64,000 bases of DNA, from positions 1 to 64,000 of the forward strand of contig NZ_JAGGQQ010000009.1 of the NCBI RefSeq assembly GCF_018613195.1, read 5' to 3'. Every line of letters begins with the position of its first letter. Position 1 is the first letter of the stretch. The notes below the pieces were generated by a model. It was not told the origin of the DNA. It worked only from the letters and a program-made list of their open reading frames with translations, and did no database searches. This document shows, piece by piece, positions 17,394 to 26,330 of this stretch. A program made the translations under genes and the position numbers. This DNA comes from Bacillus sp. ISL-45. Its GTDB lineage: Bacteria; Bacillota; Bacilli; Bacillales; Cytobacillaceae.

Positions 17394-18248
17394 CTACTCC
17401 AAAAACGTCTTGATCTTCGGAAACACCTTCAGAGCTGTATTGTAAAATACATCCTCATGGTGCTCGGGAGGAATCAGGTCTTTGATGAACTCGATATACG
17501 GACCGACAGGAATCAGCGGCCAGTCTGTGCCGAACAACAGCTTGTCGTACGAGTCGGCAAACTCAAGCGCATGGCGCAGGTGGTCAAGAAAACGTCCCTG
17601 GCTGCGTTTATCCAGTTCTGACTTCGTGCCGACAATCAACCCTGACAGATCAGCGAATACATTCGGATTTTTATAGATGATCTCCGCTCCGGTCAATGTC
17701 CATGGATCCCCAAAGTGGGCCATCATGAAATTTACATCCCGATGGTTGACCGCGACCTCGTCAATCGCCATCGGATGGGAATATTTCAAATAGCCGCGTT
17801 CCGAATAGGTGTCGCCGGTATGGAAAACGACAGGAAGCTGGTATTTTGCGGCCAGCTTGTAGACCGGTTTGTACACTTCGTCATACGCATAAAAAGGATA
17901 GTACCCCAGATAGATTTTGATACCGACTGTCTTCGGATTTTGCAGTTCTCTTTCAAGGCGGGCAAGGGCTGCTTCATCCAGGTTATATGGATTGACCCCG
18001 GCACAGCAAAAAATGTTGGCCGGGAGCTCGGCTTCCATATCGAGCCCCATCGGCGTCCGGGCTTCGTAATCAGGGAACCCCATTTTATCGGTTTCCGTCA
18101 GGCCCATTCCGATTCCGAGCACCACATTGGCTTCCTTGAACTCCTTTAGGATGCCGGCTGTGGAATAGTCAACGAATGACAGCTTCTCGGCCGTTTCATA
18201 AAAGGATTTAATATTTGATAGATGTATATGGGCATCGATGATTTTCAT
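17394..18248 (-). CDS. Amidohydrolase-2 family metal-dependent hydrolase
   Basis: TIM-barrel hydrolase (284 aa) of the amidohydrolase-2 type. Metal-site motifs are DAHIHLS (residues 5-11), the strand ending VVFHTGD, MMAHFGDP, and LLFGTDWPL with the catalytic Asp. Relatives hydrolyse amides or decarboxylate aromatic acids; the substrate here is not evident. AAAAGGAG precedes ATG 18248. It starts only 11 bp after the stop of the giant GNAT fusion gene, so the two form an operon and probably act on a common compound. Confidence 0.82.
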   Translation of the reverse strand: MKIIDAHIHLSNIKSFYETAEKLSFVDYSTAGILKEFKEANVVLGIGMGLTETDKMGFPDYEARTPMGLDMEAELPANIFCCAGVNPYNLDEAALARLERELQNPKTVGIKIYLGYYPFYAYDEVYKPVYKLAAKYQLPVVFHTGDTYSERGYLKYSHPMAIDEVAVNHRDVNFMMAHFGDPWTLTGAEIIYKNPNVFADLSGLIVGTKSELDKRSQGRFLDHLRHALEFADSYDKLLFGTDWPLIPVGPYIEFIKDLIPPEHHEDVFYNTALKVFPKIKTFLE

Positions 18249-18259
18249 GTTTTCTCCTT

Positions 18260-21200
18260 TTAAAATTGGACTTTTCTCAGCTTTTTCAGCAGGTTGCCTG
18301 TAAGTTTTCGCTCATCGAAAAGCAGGAAAAGCGGAGTGCTTTTTTCGAATTCGCCTTTGTGCCTTGAGACAAGCTGCAAAACTTCTTTATTTGTATAAGC
18401 TTCGGTTGGCCCAGCATCATTGTTTGCAATTACGTAAAACTTATCCTCTGAACTGTTGTTGCTAAAATATGAATCTTCATCCATAAGCAATGGAATTTCC
18501 TCGCTGCCTGCGTGATAAGTATGTGCCTGTTGGCTGCCACTGACTGAAATCCGCACATCGGTCAGCTCGCTATCACCGACGAACAGGTCTGTGACCCAAA
18601 CCTCATCGACAAGGTTTTTCCCGCCAGCATCCTTCACTTCTGCAAACGATGCGACAACCGGCACGCCTGGAAGCATCAAATAATATTGCGTGTACCGAAC
18701 GCCGTTCCACTGCTTATGTTCTTTAAACTCGGTTGTGATCGCCAGTCCGGCCCACTTATTGCCTTCTCTGTCCTTCTTTTCAACCACTTCAGCATGGCTG
18801 GTTTCTTTTAACAGTGAGAAGGTGTTGATTCCATTTGGTGCGGTCTTCATTCCGCCTGCCCATGGATTCCACCAGCTCTTCGCTGTCAACTCTGGATAGC
18901 AGTGGTCGAGCCATTCGTGCCCATTCACTTCCATTGAATAGATTCCAGGATAGAAGTTTGGGTCTGCCTTCAGTGTGATGGCTCCGTTATCGATGATGAA
19001 ATTGCCATCTGCCGTTGAGGAAGTAACTGTTCCAGATTGAAAGAGCAGCAATTCTTTGAATCTAGCTTCCGTCCCATTGCCTTTGTATGAGGCTTCGACA
19101 ATGGACAGTGGTTTTAGGGCAGGAAATGGCACTGTCATAGAATGAGAGGTTTTCTCCATTTTTGCGGGAATTTCATGGACCTCATTCCCAATCTTTAATG
19201 TCCCATCCAGGTAGCTGTTACGGTACGTTTTCAAAGTGAAATCCAGGTCAGCATCAGGCTTGATTACGAGCTGACCAGCTTTAAAGCTTAGCTCACTGCC
19301 CTTTTCAGGGTTCTTATCGACCGGCACTTGCTCTGCATAGGCGATGAACTCCTCAACATTCTGGAAAGCTCCAAGTGACAGGGTAATGGTTCCTGACACA
19401 GCTTTTGCTCCTGGCCCAAGCTTTCCGAATTGGTCCTCGATGATAAACTGCCAGCTCTCAGGCCCGGCGCTGCTATCCTTAGACCAGGCCAATCCAATCG
19501 GACCGTACTGCCCTTCGGAAAAATACCAGTTCCCAGTGATTCTCTCAGAATCCAGCTCGCCAATCTCCATAAGTCGATTTTCGGTAAAATGAACAACCTC
19601 GCCGTCGAGCGGGAAATAAACCTTCTCGAGTTCATGGTAGACAGGCTGGCTGAAAGCGACCTCAGGGTGAATGCTTCCGCCTTTATTCTCAACCTCTGCC
19701 CATGTGTGGATGATTCCATCACCGAACAAGCGGTACGTCTGCATTAAAAACAGGCCCTCCAACTCAGCCGATTCCAGGCTGATCTTCATATCAATCGAGG
19801 ATTCATTAATCTCCCAGGTGACAGAGGAAGGCTTTTTCTTGGTGAACTCCAGTGAATATGGCTTTCCAAGCTTAGGTGTCATAAAGGCAAAAGGCTGATT
19901 TTTTTTGTTGTTTCTGGCAGCTGACGTCAGCAGGTCCCGTTTACGGACATTGATCTGACCCAGTCCGTTGAAAATATGCCAGAAATCCTTCGATTCACCG
20001 CCGAACTTTTCGCCAAGACCTTTGAAAGCAACCGAGATGTCCTGCTCGAAGGTCAGCTTTTGTCCGTCCGCTTTTGTTGCTGTAGTCATAAGCTCAGGAT
20101 TGTAAAATCCATGCTGTTTTACCGTTAAAGGCACAGACACCGTCTTCCGTCCGCGGGCAGGAACTTCCACGGTGAATGTTTGTCTTGCTAAAACGACCAG
20201 CTCATTTACAGGGAAGTCCAATTGGAACTCCGCATTCTCTCTCAAGTTATTGGTAATTTCAACATCAATAGAGGTCTCTTTTTCCAGGAAAGAGAGATTG
20301 CCAGAATAGCTGGCTTCTATCTTTGCCGGATTGATCGGAAAGACGCCAAGCTTCAGCTCGCATTCAAGCCCATTGATCGATACGATGGCCTTGATGCCAG
20401 GGTGCGTCCGCCAGTGGCTTGGTTCCTCCCCTTTTTCAACGGTAAAAGTGCCAGATATAGTAGATTCATTATCTACTAATTTTTCGGCGGCGAAATCATA
20501 CTTAATACGCCCATTACTGATGCCGCTTGCTTTGAAGTTGAGTGGTGCTCCGCCCTTGTTCACGACCGTTATTTTAAATTCCCGTTCTTCCTTCTGGATG
20601 ACTTCATGGTCAGCCAATTTCATTTGCAGGATGAACTCATCCGTTTCAATCAAGCTGATGCCGCGGCTTGTTCGTTCGAATTGGACCCTTGCACGCGTGT
20701 CGGCATTCTGCCAGCTATATTCATAGAATGTAAAGCCATTTTCCTTTACGCCGTCCGGCTTCACTTCTATCAATCTAGTGCTGTCCTCGTACCAATCTAA
20801 TTTTTCAAAGACGGGTTTTAATAGCGGTGTGTTCAGGACCTGCGGAATGAAATTCATCAAATGGGTCGAGTCATCCCGGTCCTCCCAGAAAAAGCCACAC
20901 TTTTTATAAAGCGGAACGGCCTTCGTGTTCCCGGCCCAGGTGTAAAGGTCAAGCCGCGGCCAGCCCAGCTGCACCGTTTTTTCCAGCGCCTGAAGCACGA
21001 GCTTTTTGCCGATCTTATGCCCATGGTAATCAGGCCTGACATTGAGCAGCGGGATATACAAAGATCCCGTATCCTCCTTATACTCAGACAAGCCGCAGTA
21101 ACCGACGACTTCTTCACCGTCCAGCGCCAGATAAAGCTCAATGTTGTCAGAGTTGGCTTCCTTCTTTTTCACCTGCTCCTCCGTCATGACGCGCGTATCT

Positions 21201-21301
21201 CCACCCCAGCCGTCACGACTCAGATTCCACATTTTGGCGACCCCACCCGCCAATCCTTCATGATATTTCTCGATTTGAATAACCTTGTTCAATTGTGCCA
21301 T
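18260..21301 (-). CDS. GNAT acetyltransferase fused to large beta-rich region
   Basis: Unusual 1013-residue protein. Residues 1-160 are a GNAT domain, with the acyl-CoA loop motif NVRPDYHGHKIGKKLV at about 88-103 and GNTKAVPLYKKCGF. Residues from about 165 to 450 look like beta-sandwich repeats (ITVVNKGGAPLNF, DVEITNNLRENAEF, VEVPARGRKTVSVPL), similar in style to CARDB/NEW1-like domains. The rest (about 470-1013) resembles a galactose-mutarotase/hydrolase-like beta-sandwich. There is no signal peptide or membrane segment, so it should be cytoplasmic. A strong RBS GGAGGAGAAGG precedes ATG 21301. It may modify a sugar- or amino-containing compound later handled by the amidohydrolase. The C-terminal assignments are tentative. 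Confidence 0.75.
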   Translation of the reverse strand: MAQLNKVIQIEKYHEGLAGGVAKMWNLSRDGWGGDTRVMTEEQVKKKEANSDNIELYLALDGEEVVGYCGLSEYKEDTGSLYIPLLNVRPDYHGHKIGKKLVLQALEKTVQLGWPRLDLYTWAGNTKAVPLYKKCGFFWEDRDDSTHLMNFIPQVLNTPLLKPVFEKLDWYEDSTRLIEVKPDGVKENGFTFYEYSWQNADTRARVQFERTSRGISLIETDEFILQMKLADHEVIQKEEREFKITVVNKGGAPLNFKASGISNGRIKYDFAAEKLVDNESTISGTFTVEKGEEPSHWRTHPGIKAIVSINGLECELKLGVFPINPAKIEASYSGNLSFLEKETSIDVEITNNLRENAEFQLDFPVNELVVLARQTFTVEVPARGRKTVSVPLTVKQHGFYNPELMTTATKADGQKLTFEQDISVAFKGLGEKFGGESKDFWHIFNGLGQINVRKRDLLTSAARNNKKNQPFAFMTPKLGKPYSLEFTKKKPSSVTWEINESSIDMKISLESAELEGLFLMQTYRLFGDGIIHTWAEVENKGGSIHPEVAFSQPVYHELEKVYFPLDGEVVHFTENRLMEIGELDSERITGNWYFSEGQYGPIGLAWSKDSSAGPESWQFIIEDQFGKLGPGAKAVSGTITLSLGAFQNVEEFIAYAEQVPVDKNPEKGSELSFKAGQLVIKPDADLDFTLKTYRNSYLDGTLKIGNEVHEIPAKMEKTSHSMTVPFPALKPLSIVEASYKGNGTEARFKELLLFQSGTVTSSTADGNFIIDNGAITLKADPNFYPGIYSMEVNGHEWLDHCYPELTAKSWWNPWAGGMKTAPNGINTFSLLKETSHAEVVEKKDREGNKWAGLAITTEFKEHKQWNGVRYTQYYLMLPGVPVVASFAEVKDAGGKNLVDEVWVTDLFVGDSELTDVRISVSGSQQAHTYHAGSEEIPLLMDEDSYFSNNSSEDKFYVIANNDAGPTEAYTNKEVLQLVSRHKGEFEKSTPLFLLFDERKLTGNLLKKLRKVQF

Positions 21302-21319
21302 TACCCTTCTCCTCCTTGG

Positions 21320-21373
21320 CTATGGGCCATCTTCCTTTTTAGTTAAAATAAGCTTCTTTTTTGAATTGTCCAT
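21320..21373 (-). CDS. Possible 17-residue leader peptide
   Basis: ATG 21373 follows AAAGGAGGTTC at the ideal distance and opens a 17-codon frame (MDNSKKKLILTKKEDGP) that stops 18 bp before the GNAT fusion start. The ribosome site is as strong as any in the window. It may be a leader peptide governing the downstream gene or a small protein, and it could also be chance. Confidence 0.4.
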   Translation of the reverse strand: MDNSKKKLILTKKEDGP

Positions 21374-21554
21374 CCTACTGAACCTCCTTTGATTTAATGG
21401 GAGTGTTTTGGCACTCCATATCCATCGTAAAGGGAAATTTTACTAGTGTAAAGAAAATTTAGAATTCAATATTTTTTAAAAATATCCCTTATAAATATAG
21501 TGGTTTCCATTCTTTAGTTATAATGAGGAAAAGACCGTAAAAGGAGTGGGAGTT

Positions 21555-22058
21555 GTGGAGCAGAAAATCTATTATGACATCCTTTATTTTAATGGAGACG
21601 AAATTTTTATTTCGGCGACCGACAAAGGCGTATGCTATGTCGGGTCACCAGAAGAAGATTATGAAGTTATGGCTAAACGTTTTCCCGCTGCTGTATTTGA
21701 AAGGAATCCGGAAGCCTTAAAACCATACAGGGATGAGTTGGCTGAGTATCTTGAAGGGAAGCTCAGACAATTTTCCTTGCCGGCCGATGTAAAAGGAACA
21801 GCATTCCAGGAAGCAGTCTGGACAGCCTTGAGGGAAATCCCTTATGGCGAAACCTGTACATATTCAGATATTGCAGAAAAAATCGGCAAGCCCTCGGCAG
21901 TGAGAGCAGTCGGAACCGCGATCGGCGCCAATCCAGTCCTGATTTCTGTCCCCTGCCACCGGGTTATCGGCAAAAATGGCTCCATCACAGGCTACCGCGG
22001 CGGAATCGCTATGAAGCAGCATTTGCTGGAGCTGGAGAAAGTACATTGTAGGGGGTAA
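21555..22058 (+). CDS. ogt: Methylated-DNA-protein-cysteine methyltransferase
   Basis: DNA repair protein (167 aa) that removes alkyl groups from O6-alkylguanine by suicidal transfer to its own cysteine. The active site PCHRVIG lies near residue 135, with YGETCTYSDIAEKIGKPSAVRAVGTAIGANPV before it (helix-turn-helix and arginine finger). GTG 21555 is favoured because AAGGAG (21541-21546) overlaps the earlier GTG at 21546. It stands alone, divergent from the GNAT fusion gene. Confidence 0.92.
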   Translation: MEQKIYYDILYFNGDEIFISATDKGVCYVGSPEEDYEVMAKRFPAAVFERNPEALKPYRDELAEYLEGKLRQFSLPADVKGTAFQEAVWTALREIPYGETCTYSDIAEKIGKPSAVRAVGTAIGANPVLISVPCHRVIGKNGSITGYRGGIAMKQHLLELEKVHCRG

Positions 22059-22160
22059 TGTGCATCTAAAGAGGATGCAGCGAAGATTATCGTCACATAA
22101 AAGGGGTTAATGTGCCAATAAAGAGGGGTTAAAGTAGTTTCCGTTCACATTCAATCATAA
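22057..22160. repeat. Decayed 52-bp tandem repeat (2-3 copies)
   Basis: AATGTGC followed by an A-A-A-G-A-G-G stretch occurs at 22057 and 22109, 52 bp apart, and AATGTGAGC occurs at 22159. The first copy begins on the ogt stop codon. Identity between copies is low, so this is a weak call that mirrors the clearer 52/53-bp arrays at 1 and 17063. Confidence 0.35.
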
Positions 22161-22332
22161 TGTGAGCTGGTTGCCGCAGAAACTTCATCTGGGAATCACC
22201 TCATCACGACAAACTCAAATTGTTAGAAAATTGCCATACAACTCTCACACTTTTTCTTCAGCTAAAAGCTATAATGAACCCAAATGGACTATGAACGGTT
22301 TGGAATACCAGAGGGCTGATGGGGGCGATCTA

Positions 22333-22833
22333 ATGAAGAGTTTGATTGTTTACTGCTCAACACATGGTACGACAGCAAAAGCGGCACATCTTTTACGAAA
22401 GCGGATTGAAGGTGATGTCATTGCCATCAATCTGGATAAAACAAAGCTTCATTCAGATTTGGAGCTGTTTGATTCTGTGATGATCGGCGGATCGATCCAT
22501 GCCGGCAGCATCCAGGGAAAAATCAAGAAATTCATGAAAGAGCATGAGGACGTGCTGCGAAGAAAAAACCTCGGCTTGTTTCTTTGCTGCATGAGGGATG
22601 GGCAGGAAGCATACTCTCAGTTTGAGAATGCATTCCCGTCCTATTTGAGGGAAGCGGCAATCACAAAAGGATTGTTCGGGGGTGAATTCATTTTTTCAAA
22701 AATGAATTTCTTCGAGAAAATGATTGCGAAAAGCGTAAGCGGATCGACAGAAGAAATTTCGCATCTCGACCTGGGATCCATCAATGAATTCGCCGAAACT
22801 TTTAATACAAATAAGAAGTATGTACCTGTCTAA
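22333..22833 (+). CDS. Flavodoxin-domain protein, HemG-like
   Basis: FMN-binding flavodoxin-fold protein (166 aa). The N-terminal phosphate-binding loop is STHGTTAKAAHLL, with the typical second strand VMIGGSIHAGSIQGKIKKFM and LFLCCMRDG. This is the pattern of HemG-type protoporphyrinogen oxidase and related flavodoxins. I chose ATG 22333 (RBS GGGGGCG), since the 57 upstream codons to 22162 show no flavodoxin similarity. It ends in a clear terminator. The role is likely redox, and haem biosynthesis is only one possibility. Confidence 0.8.
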   Translation: MKSLIVYCSTHGTTAKAAHLLRKRIEGDVIAINLDKTKLHSDLELFDSVMIGGSIHAGSIQGKIKKFMKEHEDVLRRKNLGLFLCCMRDGQEAYSQFENAFPSYLREAAITKGLFGGEFIFSKMNFFEKMIAKSVSGSTEEISHLDLGSINEFAETFNTNKKYVPV

Positions 22834-22867
22834 AAATCGGAGGCTATCTTGGCCTTCGATTTTTTTA
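22832..22867 (+). terminator. Rho-independent terminator
   Basis: AAATCGGAGGC pairs with GCCTTCGATTT across a short loop and is followed by T7. Confidence 0.8.
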
Positions 22868-22886
22868 TTTTGGACGGAGGAAAATA

Positions 22887-23483
22887 TTGTATAATCAAAT
22901 TAATTTGTCAGGGGGAGAGTGTTTTATCGGAATGAATATTGAGCTTTTCAGAATGATCAATGACGCAGGAAAGGAATTCGAGGCCTTGAATCCGGTCATC
23001 GTCCTTATTGCCAACAATGCGATTTACCTTTTAGCGGCGGCTGTCCTTGTATACCTGTTCAGCCGAAACCAACGGAATCGATTGATGGTGGTGAGTGGTT
23101 TGACAGCACTTTTATTGGCAGAGATAGCCGGGAAGATTGCGGGCATGCTTCACTCGAATCACCAGCCTTTTGCAACGCTTCCCGATGTTAATCAATTGAT
23201 TGAGATGGAAGTGAACAACTCATTTCCAAGCGACCATAGTATTATCTTTTTCACAATGGCGGTTACCTTCTGGCTTTTTAAAAGGAAGCATACATATTTA
23301 TGGATCTTGCTCGCCGGGATTGTTGGTTTTTCACGGATATGGGCAGGGGTGCATTATCCGGCGGACATCGTCGCAGGTGCATTTCTTGGATCGGCGTTCG
23401 CTTATCTTGGCTACCGCCTGATTCCAACTATCAATTTATTTAATAAGAATAAATTGACAGGCAAGGAAATGAAAAATCTCTGA
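22887..23483 (+). CDS. PAP2-family phosphatase, undecaprenyl-diphosphatase (BcrC) type
   Basis: Membrane phosphatase (198 aa from TTG 22887) with the PAP2 signature: SFPSDHS, then SRIWAGVHYPADIVAG carrying the second conserved His and Asp. BcrC-type members recycle undecaprenyl pyrophosphate for cell-wall synthesis and confer bacitracin tolerance. TTG 22887 has CGGAGG 6 bases upstream. ATG 22932 (MNIELFRM, matching where BcrC homologues begin) is the alternative but its nearest RBS is 14 bases away. Confidence 0.82.
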   Translation: MYNQINLSGGECFIGMNIELFRMINDAGKEFEALNPVIVLIANNAIYLLAAAVLVYLFSRNQRNRLMVVSGLTALLLAEIAGKIAGMLHSNHQPFATLPDVNQLIEMEVNNSFPSDHSIIFFTMAVTFWLFKRKHTYLWILLAGIVGFSRIWAGVHYPADIVAGAFLGSAFAYLGYRLIPTINLFNKNKLTGKEMKNL

Positions 23484-23604
23484 TTATGAAACCTTTGCGC
23501 TGGGTAAACCGTACATAAACAAGGCTGAGATAGAGTATTTGATTTATAACCGCCAGAACAGTAAAATATATTCTGACAAATATTTTTTCGGAGAGTGAAT
23601 TTTT

Positions 23605-24870
23605 TTGGAAGTTCCCATAGGTTTAGTCATTTTATTAGGTGTTTTAATTTTGTTATCTGCCTTCTTTTCTTCGGCAGAGACCGCTTTTTCCAGCGTCAAT
23701 AGAATCAGGCTGCGCAATTATGTGTCCGAAGGCCGCGCTGGAAGCAAGAATGCTTTGCATATTTCCGAGAATTTCGATGATGCTTTGTCTACGATTCTAG
23801 TAGGAAACAATATCGTCAATATCGCCGCAGCGAGTATATCATCCAAGGTAGCCGTCGACCTGTTCGGCGCGAGCACGGGTCTCCTCGTGAGCACCTTTGG
23901 CATGACGGTGCTGATCCTGATTTTCGGCGAGATACTGCCAAAATCGATGGCCAAGGAAAATGCAGAGGAGTATTCGTTGAAAATATCCGCCATTCTGCTG
24001 CTGCTGATTAAAATCCTGACTCCGGTCAACTTCGTGTTCAGTAAATTGAAGGCATCCGTATCGAGGATGTTCTCGAAGGATGGGGAAGTCCAGCCATCTG
24101 TCACCGAAGAAGAAATCAAGGTGATGGTGGACATCAGTGAAGAAGAGGGCGTCATCAACAACGATGAGAGGGAGCTTGTACACCGTTCCCTGGAATTTAA
24201 CGATGTTCTTGTCGGCGAAATTTTAACGCATCGAATGGATATGATTACAATCGAAGTAAACCAGCCTCTCGAGGAAATCAAGCAGATTTTCCTTGAGGAA
24301 CGTTTTTCGCGAATCCCGGTTTATGAAGACAATATAGATAATGTCATCGGATTTTTGTCCGAACGTGAATTTTTCGCTGAATTGATTCAGCATAAAGAAG
24401 TGAATGTCCGCGAGATGCTGCGTCAGCCGATGTTCGTCGTGAAGTCAATGAAAATCGCAACCCTCCTGCCTGAGCTGCAAAGGACGAAAAGCCATATGGC
24501 CATTGTCGTCGATGAATTCGGCGGAACGAGCGGCTTGATTACGCTTGAAGACATCCTTGAAGAGCTCGTCGGCGAGATTTGGGATGAGCACGATGAAAAG
24601 GTCAACATTATAACAAAGATTGATGAGAGCACGTATGAGTTTGATGCAGCCTATGATCTAGATGATTTTGCCGAATTATTCAATGTGCCAATGCCGGAGA
24701 CATCGTACCATAACCTAGGCGGCTGGATTTTTGAAACATTGGAAAGCATTCCGGTAAACGGTGATACATTTGTTTACGAAAACCTGCGGATTATCGTTAA
24801 GGAAGTAGAAAATCATCGTATCCGTAATATTAAAGTGGAAATCATGCCCGTTTTAGAGGTAGAAGAATAA
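23605..24870 (+). CDS. CNNM/DUF21 and CBS-pair transporter (CorC/HlyC family)
   Basis: Membrane protein (421 aa) of the CNNM/CorB type, linked to magnesium or other cation export. Residues 1-190 form the DUF21 membrane domain ([20 protein letters not shown]), about 200-335 two CBS nucleotide-binding repeats ([43 protein letters not shown]), and 345-421 a CorC_HlyC domain. B. subtilis has several paralogues (YhdP, YugS, YqhB, YrkA); I cannot choose among them. Start TTG 23605 with GGAGAG upstream. Confidence 0.88.
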   Translation: MEVPIGLVILLGVLILLSAFFSSAETAFSSVNRIRLRNYVSEGRAGSKNALHISENFDDALSTILVGNNIVNIAAASISSKVAVDLFGASTGLLVSTFGMTVLILIFGEILPKSMAKENAEEYSLKISAILLLLIKILTPVNFVFSKLKASVSRMFSKDGEVQPSVTEEEIKVMVDISEEEGVINNDERELVHRSLEFNDVLVGEILTHRMDMITIEVNQPLEEIKQIFLEERFSRIPVYEDNIDNVIGFLSEREFFAELIQHKEVNVREMLRQPMFVVKSMKIATLLPELQRTKSHMAIVVDEFGGTSGLITLEDILEELVGEIWDEHDEKVNIITKIDESTYEFDAAYDLDDFAELFNVPMPETSYHNLGGWIFETLESIPVNGDTFVYENLRIIVKEVENHRIRNIKVEIMPVLEVEE

Positions 24871-24874
24871 AAAA

Positions 24875-24917
24875 GAAGGTGGAATCAGGCTGTTTAGCTG
24901 CCTGGCTCCACCTTTTT
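24875..24917 (+). terminator. Rho-independent terminator
   Basis: AAGGTGGA and AGGC arms pair with GCCTGG and TCCACCTT, followed by TTTTTG. Confidence 0.8.
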
Positions 24918-24995
24918 GTTGTTTTACGATGCTATAAAGGTGTGCTGGAAAAATTATTCTCTTAACCAAGAGCCTTATTCTTCCGAAGAAACACC

Positions 24996-25080
24996 ATAAT
25001 TGCCCTGAAAAAGGTGATAATCTCTCGATAATGCGCGGTAATTGCCCGAAAAAGAACAATAATCGTGCCGTCTTCCTATT
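24996..25080. repeat. Degenerate 21-bp tandem array
   Basis: ATAAT (or GTAAT) followed by a G/C-rich middle and GAAAAAG-like tail recurs at 24996, 25017, 25038 and 25059, 21 bp apart. Units 1 and 3 share TAATTGCCC..GAAAAAG. It lies between the CNNM gene terminator and the minus-strand arsenic block. Confidence 0.55.
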
Positions 25081-25092
25081 ATTGTAAAAATA

Positions 25093-25224
25093 TTAGCAGC
25101 AAGAAGTATCACCGCCGCAGCAAGCTTCGTTTTTCTCTTCTGTTTCCTGCACTTCTTTGATTTCCACGCTGCAGCAATCAGACTTTGAGTTACTGCCCAT
25201 CAGGATTTTGATAAAATTGGCCAT
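25093..25224 (-). CDS. 43-residue protein with three CC pairs
   Basis: Small acidic protein (43 aa) beginning MANFIKILMG. It has three vicinal cysteine pairs: DCC at residues 17-18, ACCGG at 35-36, and SCC at the very C-terminus. AAAGGAGGTGA lies at the ideal distance before ATG 25224. It follows an ArsP-like permease (stop 25261) and has an ATCAA-N6-TTGAT operator between them, so it is a member of the ArsR-controlled set. Vicinal thiols suggest binding of As(III) or a soft metal. I do not recognise the family. Confidence 0.75.
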   Translation of the reverse strand: MANFIKILMGSNSKSDCCSVEIKEVQETEEKNEACCGGDTSCC

Positions 25225-25241
25225 TGAGTTCACCTCCTTTC

Positions 25242-25257
25242 ATCAAGATAATTTGAT
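25242..25257. promoter_or_regulatory. ArsR-type operator, site 1
   Basis: ATCAA-GATAAT-TTGAT, one of five sites with the exact form ATCAA-N6-TTGAT found only around this block (25242, 26331, 26353, 26849, 26908). It lies between the permease stop and the RBS of the CC-pair peptide. Confidence 0.65.
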
Positions 25258-25260
25258 TAA

Positions 25261-26124
25261 TCAAACGAAATAGAACACAAAACCAGAGATAGTAGACATC
25301 GTCACAACTGATGCGATAAAGGCAATCACAAGCTGCTTTTTAAAAATCGACTTTAACAGGATTACTTCCGGCAGGCTGGCGCCGGCTGAGCTGATCATCA
25401 TCGCCATCACAGGACCAAGGGCCATTCCTTTTAAAATCAGCATTTGTGAAATCGGGATCATACTTGATAAACGGATATACAATGGAATTCCCGCAACTGC
25501 CGCGACTGGGATCAGCCACCATGCATCGTGTCCAAACCATTTCGTAATGATCTCAGTTGGAACAAGTCCGTGGATGACAGCGCCGATTGCGGCACCAATG
25601 AGCAGATAAGGGTAAACACTTTTCATCAGCGACCAGGTTTCACTTAAAGCGTAGCGCCAATTGAATTTCTCATTCTTTTCTTCATAACCTGACATAATGA
25701 CATTTTTGACATACCGCTGGAAGCCAAGCTTATCGAGTGTAAAGCCGATGACAATCGAGAAAACACTTGTGATGATTGTGTAAATGATTGTTACTTTCCA
25801 GCCCATGACGACACCCATGATCGTTAAAATTGTTGGGTCCAGCACCGGAGAAGCGAAGAGGAAAACCATAACGATTGAAAACGGGATTTTCTTTTTCAGC
25901 ATATTGACGACTACTGGAATCGTGGAGCAGGAGCAAAAGGGTGTGATAAACGCGAACAGGATGGCGGCAAAGCTGGCAAGCACTTTATTGCGTCCTGTCA
26001 GTTTCTTTTCGATTTTTTCGTATGGAATGTATCCCTGGAGCAGGCTGATCAAGAAGGAAATCCCGATAAAAAGCACCGTCAATTCAAGGGCTATCCATAA
26101 AAAGCTTTTTAGAAATTCAATCAT
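25261..26124 (-). CDS. ArsP/YraQ-family permease (DUF318), first copy
   Basis: Polytopic membrane permease (287 aa) of the DUF318/ArsP family, which includes exporters of trivalent organoarsenicals. The thiol motif FCSCSTIP sits in a membrane helix near residues 62-69, and the second half repeats the fold (IGAAIGAVIHG, SSAGASLPEVILL). It is preceded by a 56-aa Cys-containing protein and followed by the 43-aa CC-pair protein, all on the minus strand under ATCAA-N6-TTGAT sites. The substrate is inferred as an arsenical or thiol-reactive compound. Confidence 0.82.
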   Translation of the reverse strand: MIEFLKSFLWIALELTVLFIGISFLISLLQGYIPYEKIEKKLTGRNKVLASFAAILFAFITPFCSCSTIPVVVNMLKKKIPFSIVMVFLFASPVLDPTILTIMGVVMGWKVTIIYTIITSVFSIVIGFTLDKLGFQRYVKNVIMSGYEEKNEKFNWRYALSETWSLMKSVYPYLLIGAAIGAVIHGLVPTEIITKWFGHDAWWLIPVAAVAGIPLYIRLSSMIPISQMLILKGMALGPVMAMMISSAGASLPEVILLKSIFKKQLVIAFIASVVTMSTISGFVFYFV

Positions 26125-26143
26125 TATCCTCTACCTTCTTCCT

Positions 26144-26314
26144 TTAGCAATTAACTGGAACTGGGCAGCATTTAGGCTGCTGTTTTTGTTTACGGGAAAT
26201 CCAAGGGGATCGCTTTGTTTCCGGCTGTTCAAAGAACTTCCATGCGTGTCTGGCTTTCCTTTCAACTTCCTGCTGCTTTAGTTGCGCCATTGCTTGATAA
26301 TCATGATAAAACAT
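26144..26314 (-). CDS. Small basic protein with C-terminal CCPVPVNC
   Basis: 56-residue protein beginning MFYHDYQAMAQLKQQ. It is basic and glutamine-rich, and ends in PKCCPVPVNC with three cysteines in the last eight residues. TAAGGAGAGG precedes ATG 26314 closely. It is the first gene of the minus-strand unit, directly downstream of operators at 26331 and 26353, and precedes the ArsP-like permease by 19 bp. The cysteine tail suggests metalloid binding or delivery. No family recognised. Confidence 0.7.
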   Translation of the reverse strand: MFYHDYQAMAQLKQQEVERKARHAWKFFEQPETKRSPWISRKQKQQPKCCPVPVNC

Positions 26315-26330
26315 GTATATCCTCTCCTTA

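Noticed and set aside
22162-22332. N-terminal extension of the flavodoxin gene
   Set aside because: No RBS at the far start and no similarity before the flavodoxin fold; ATG 22333 is well supported.
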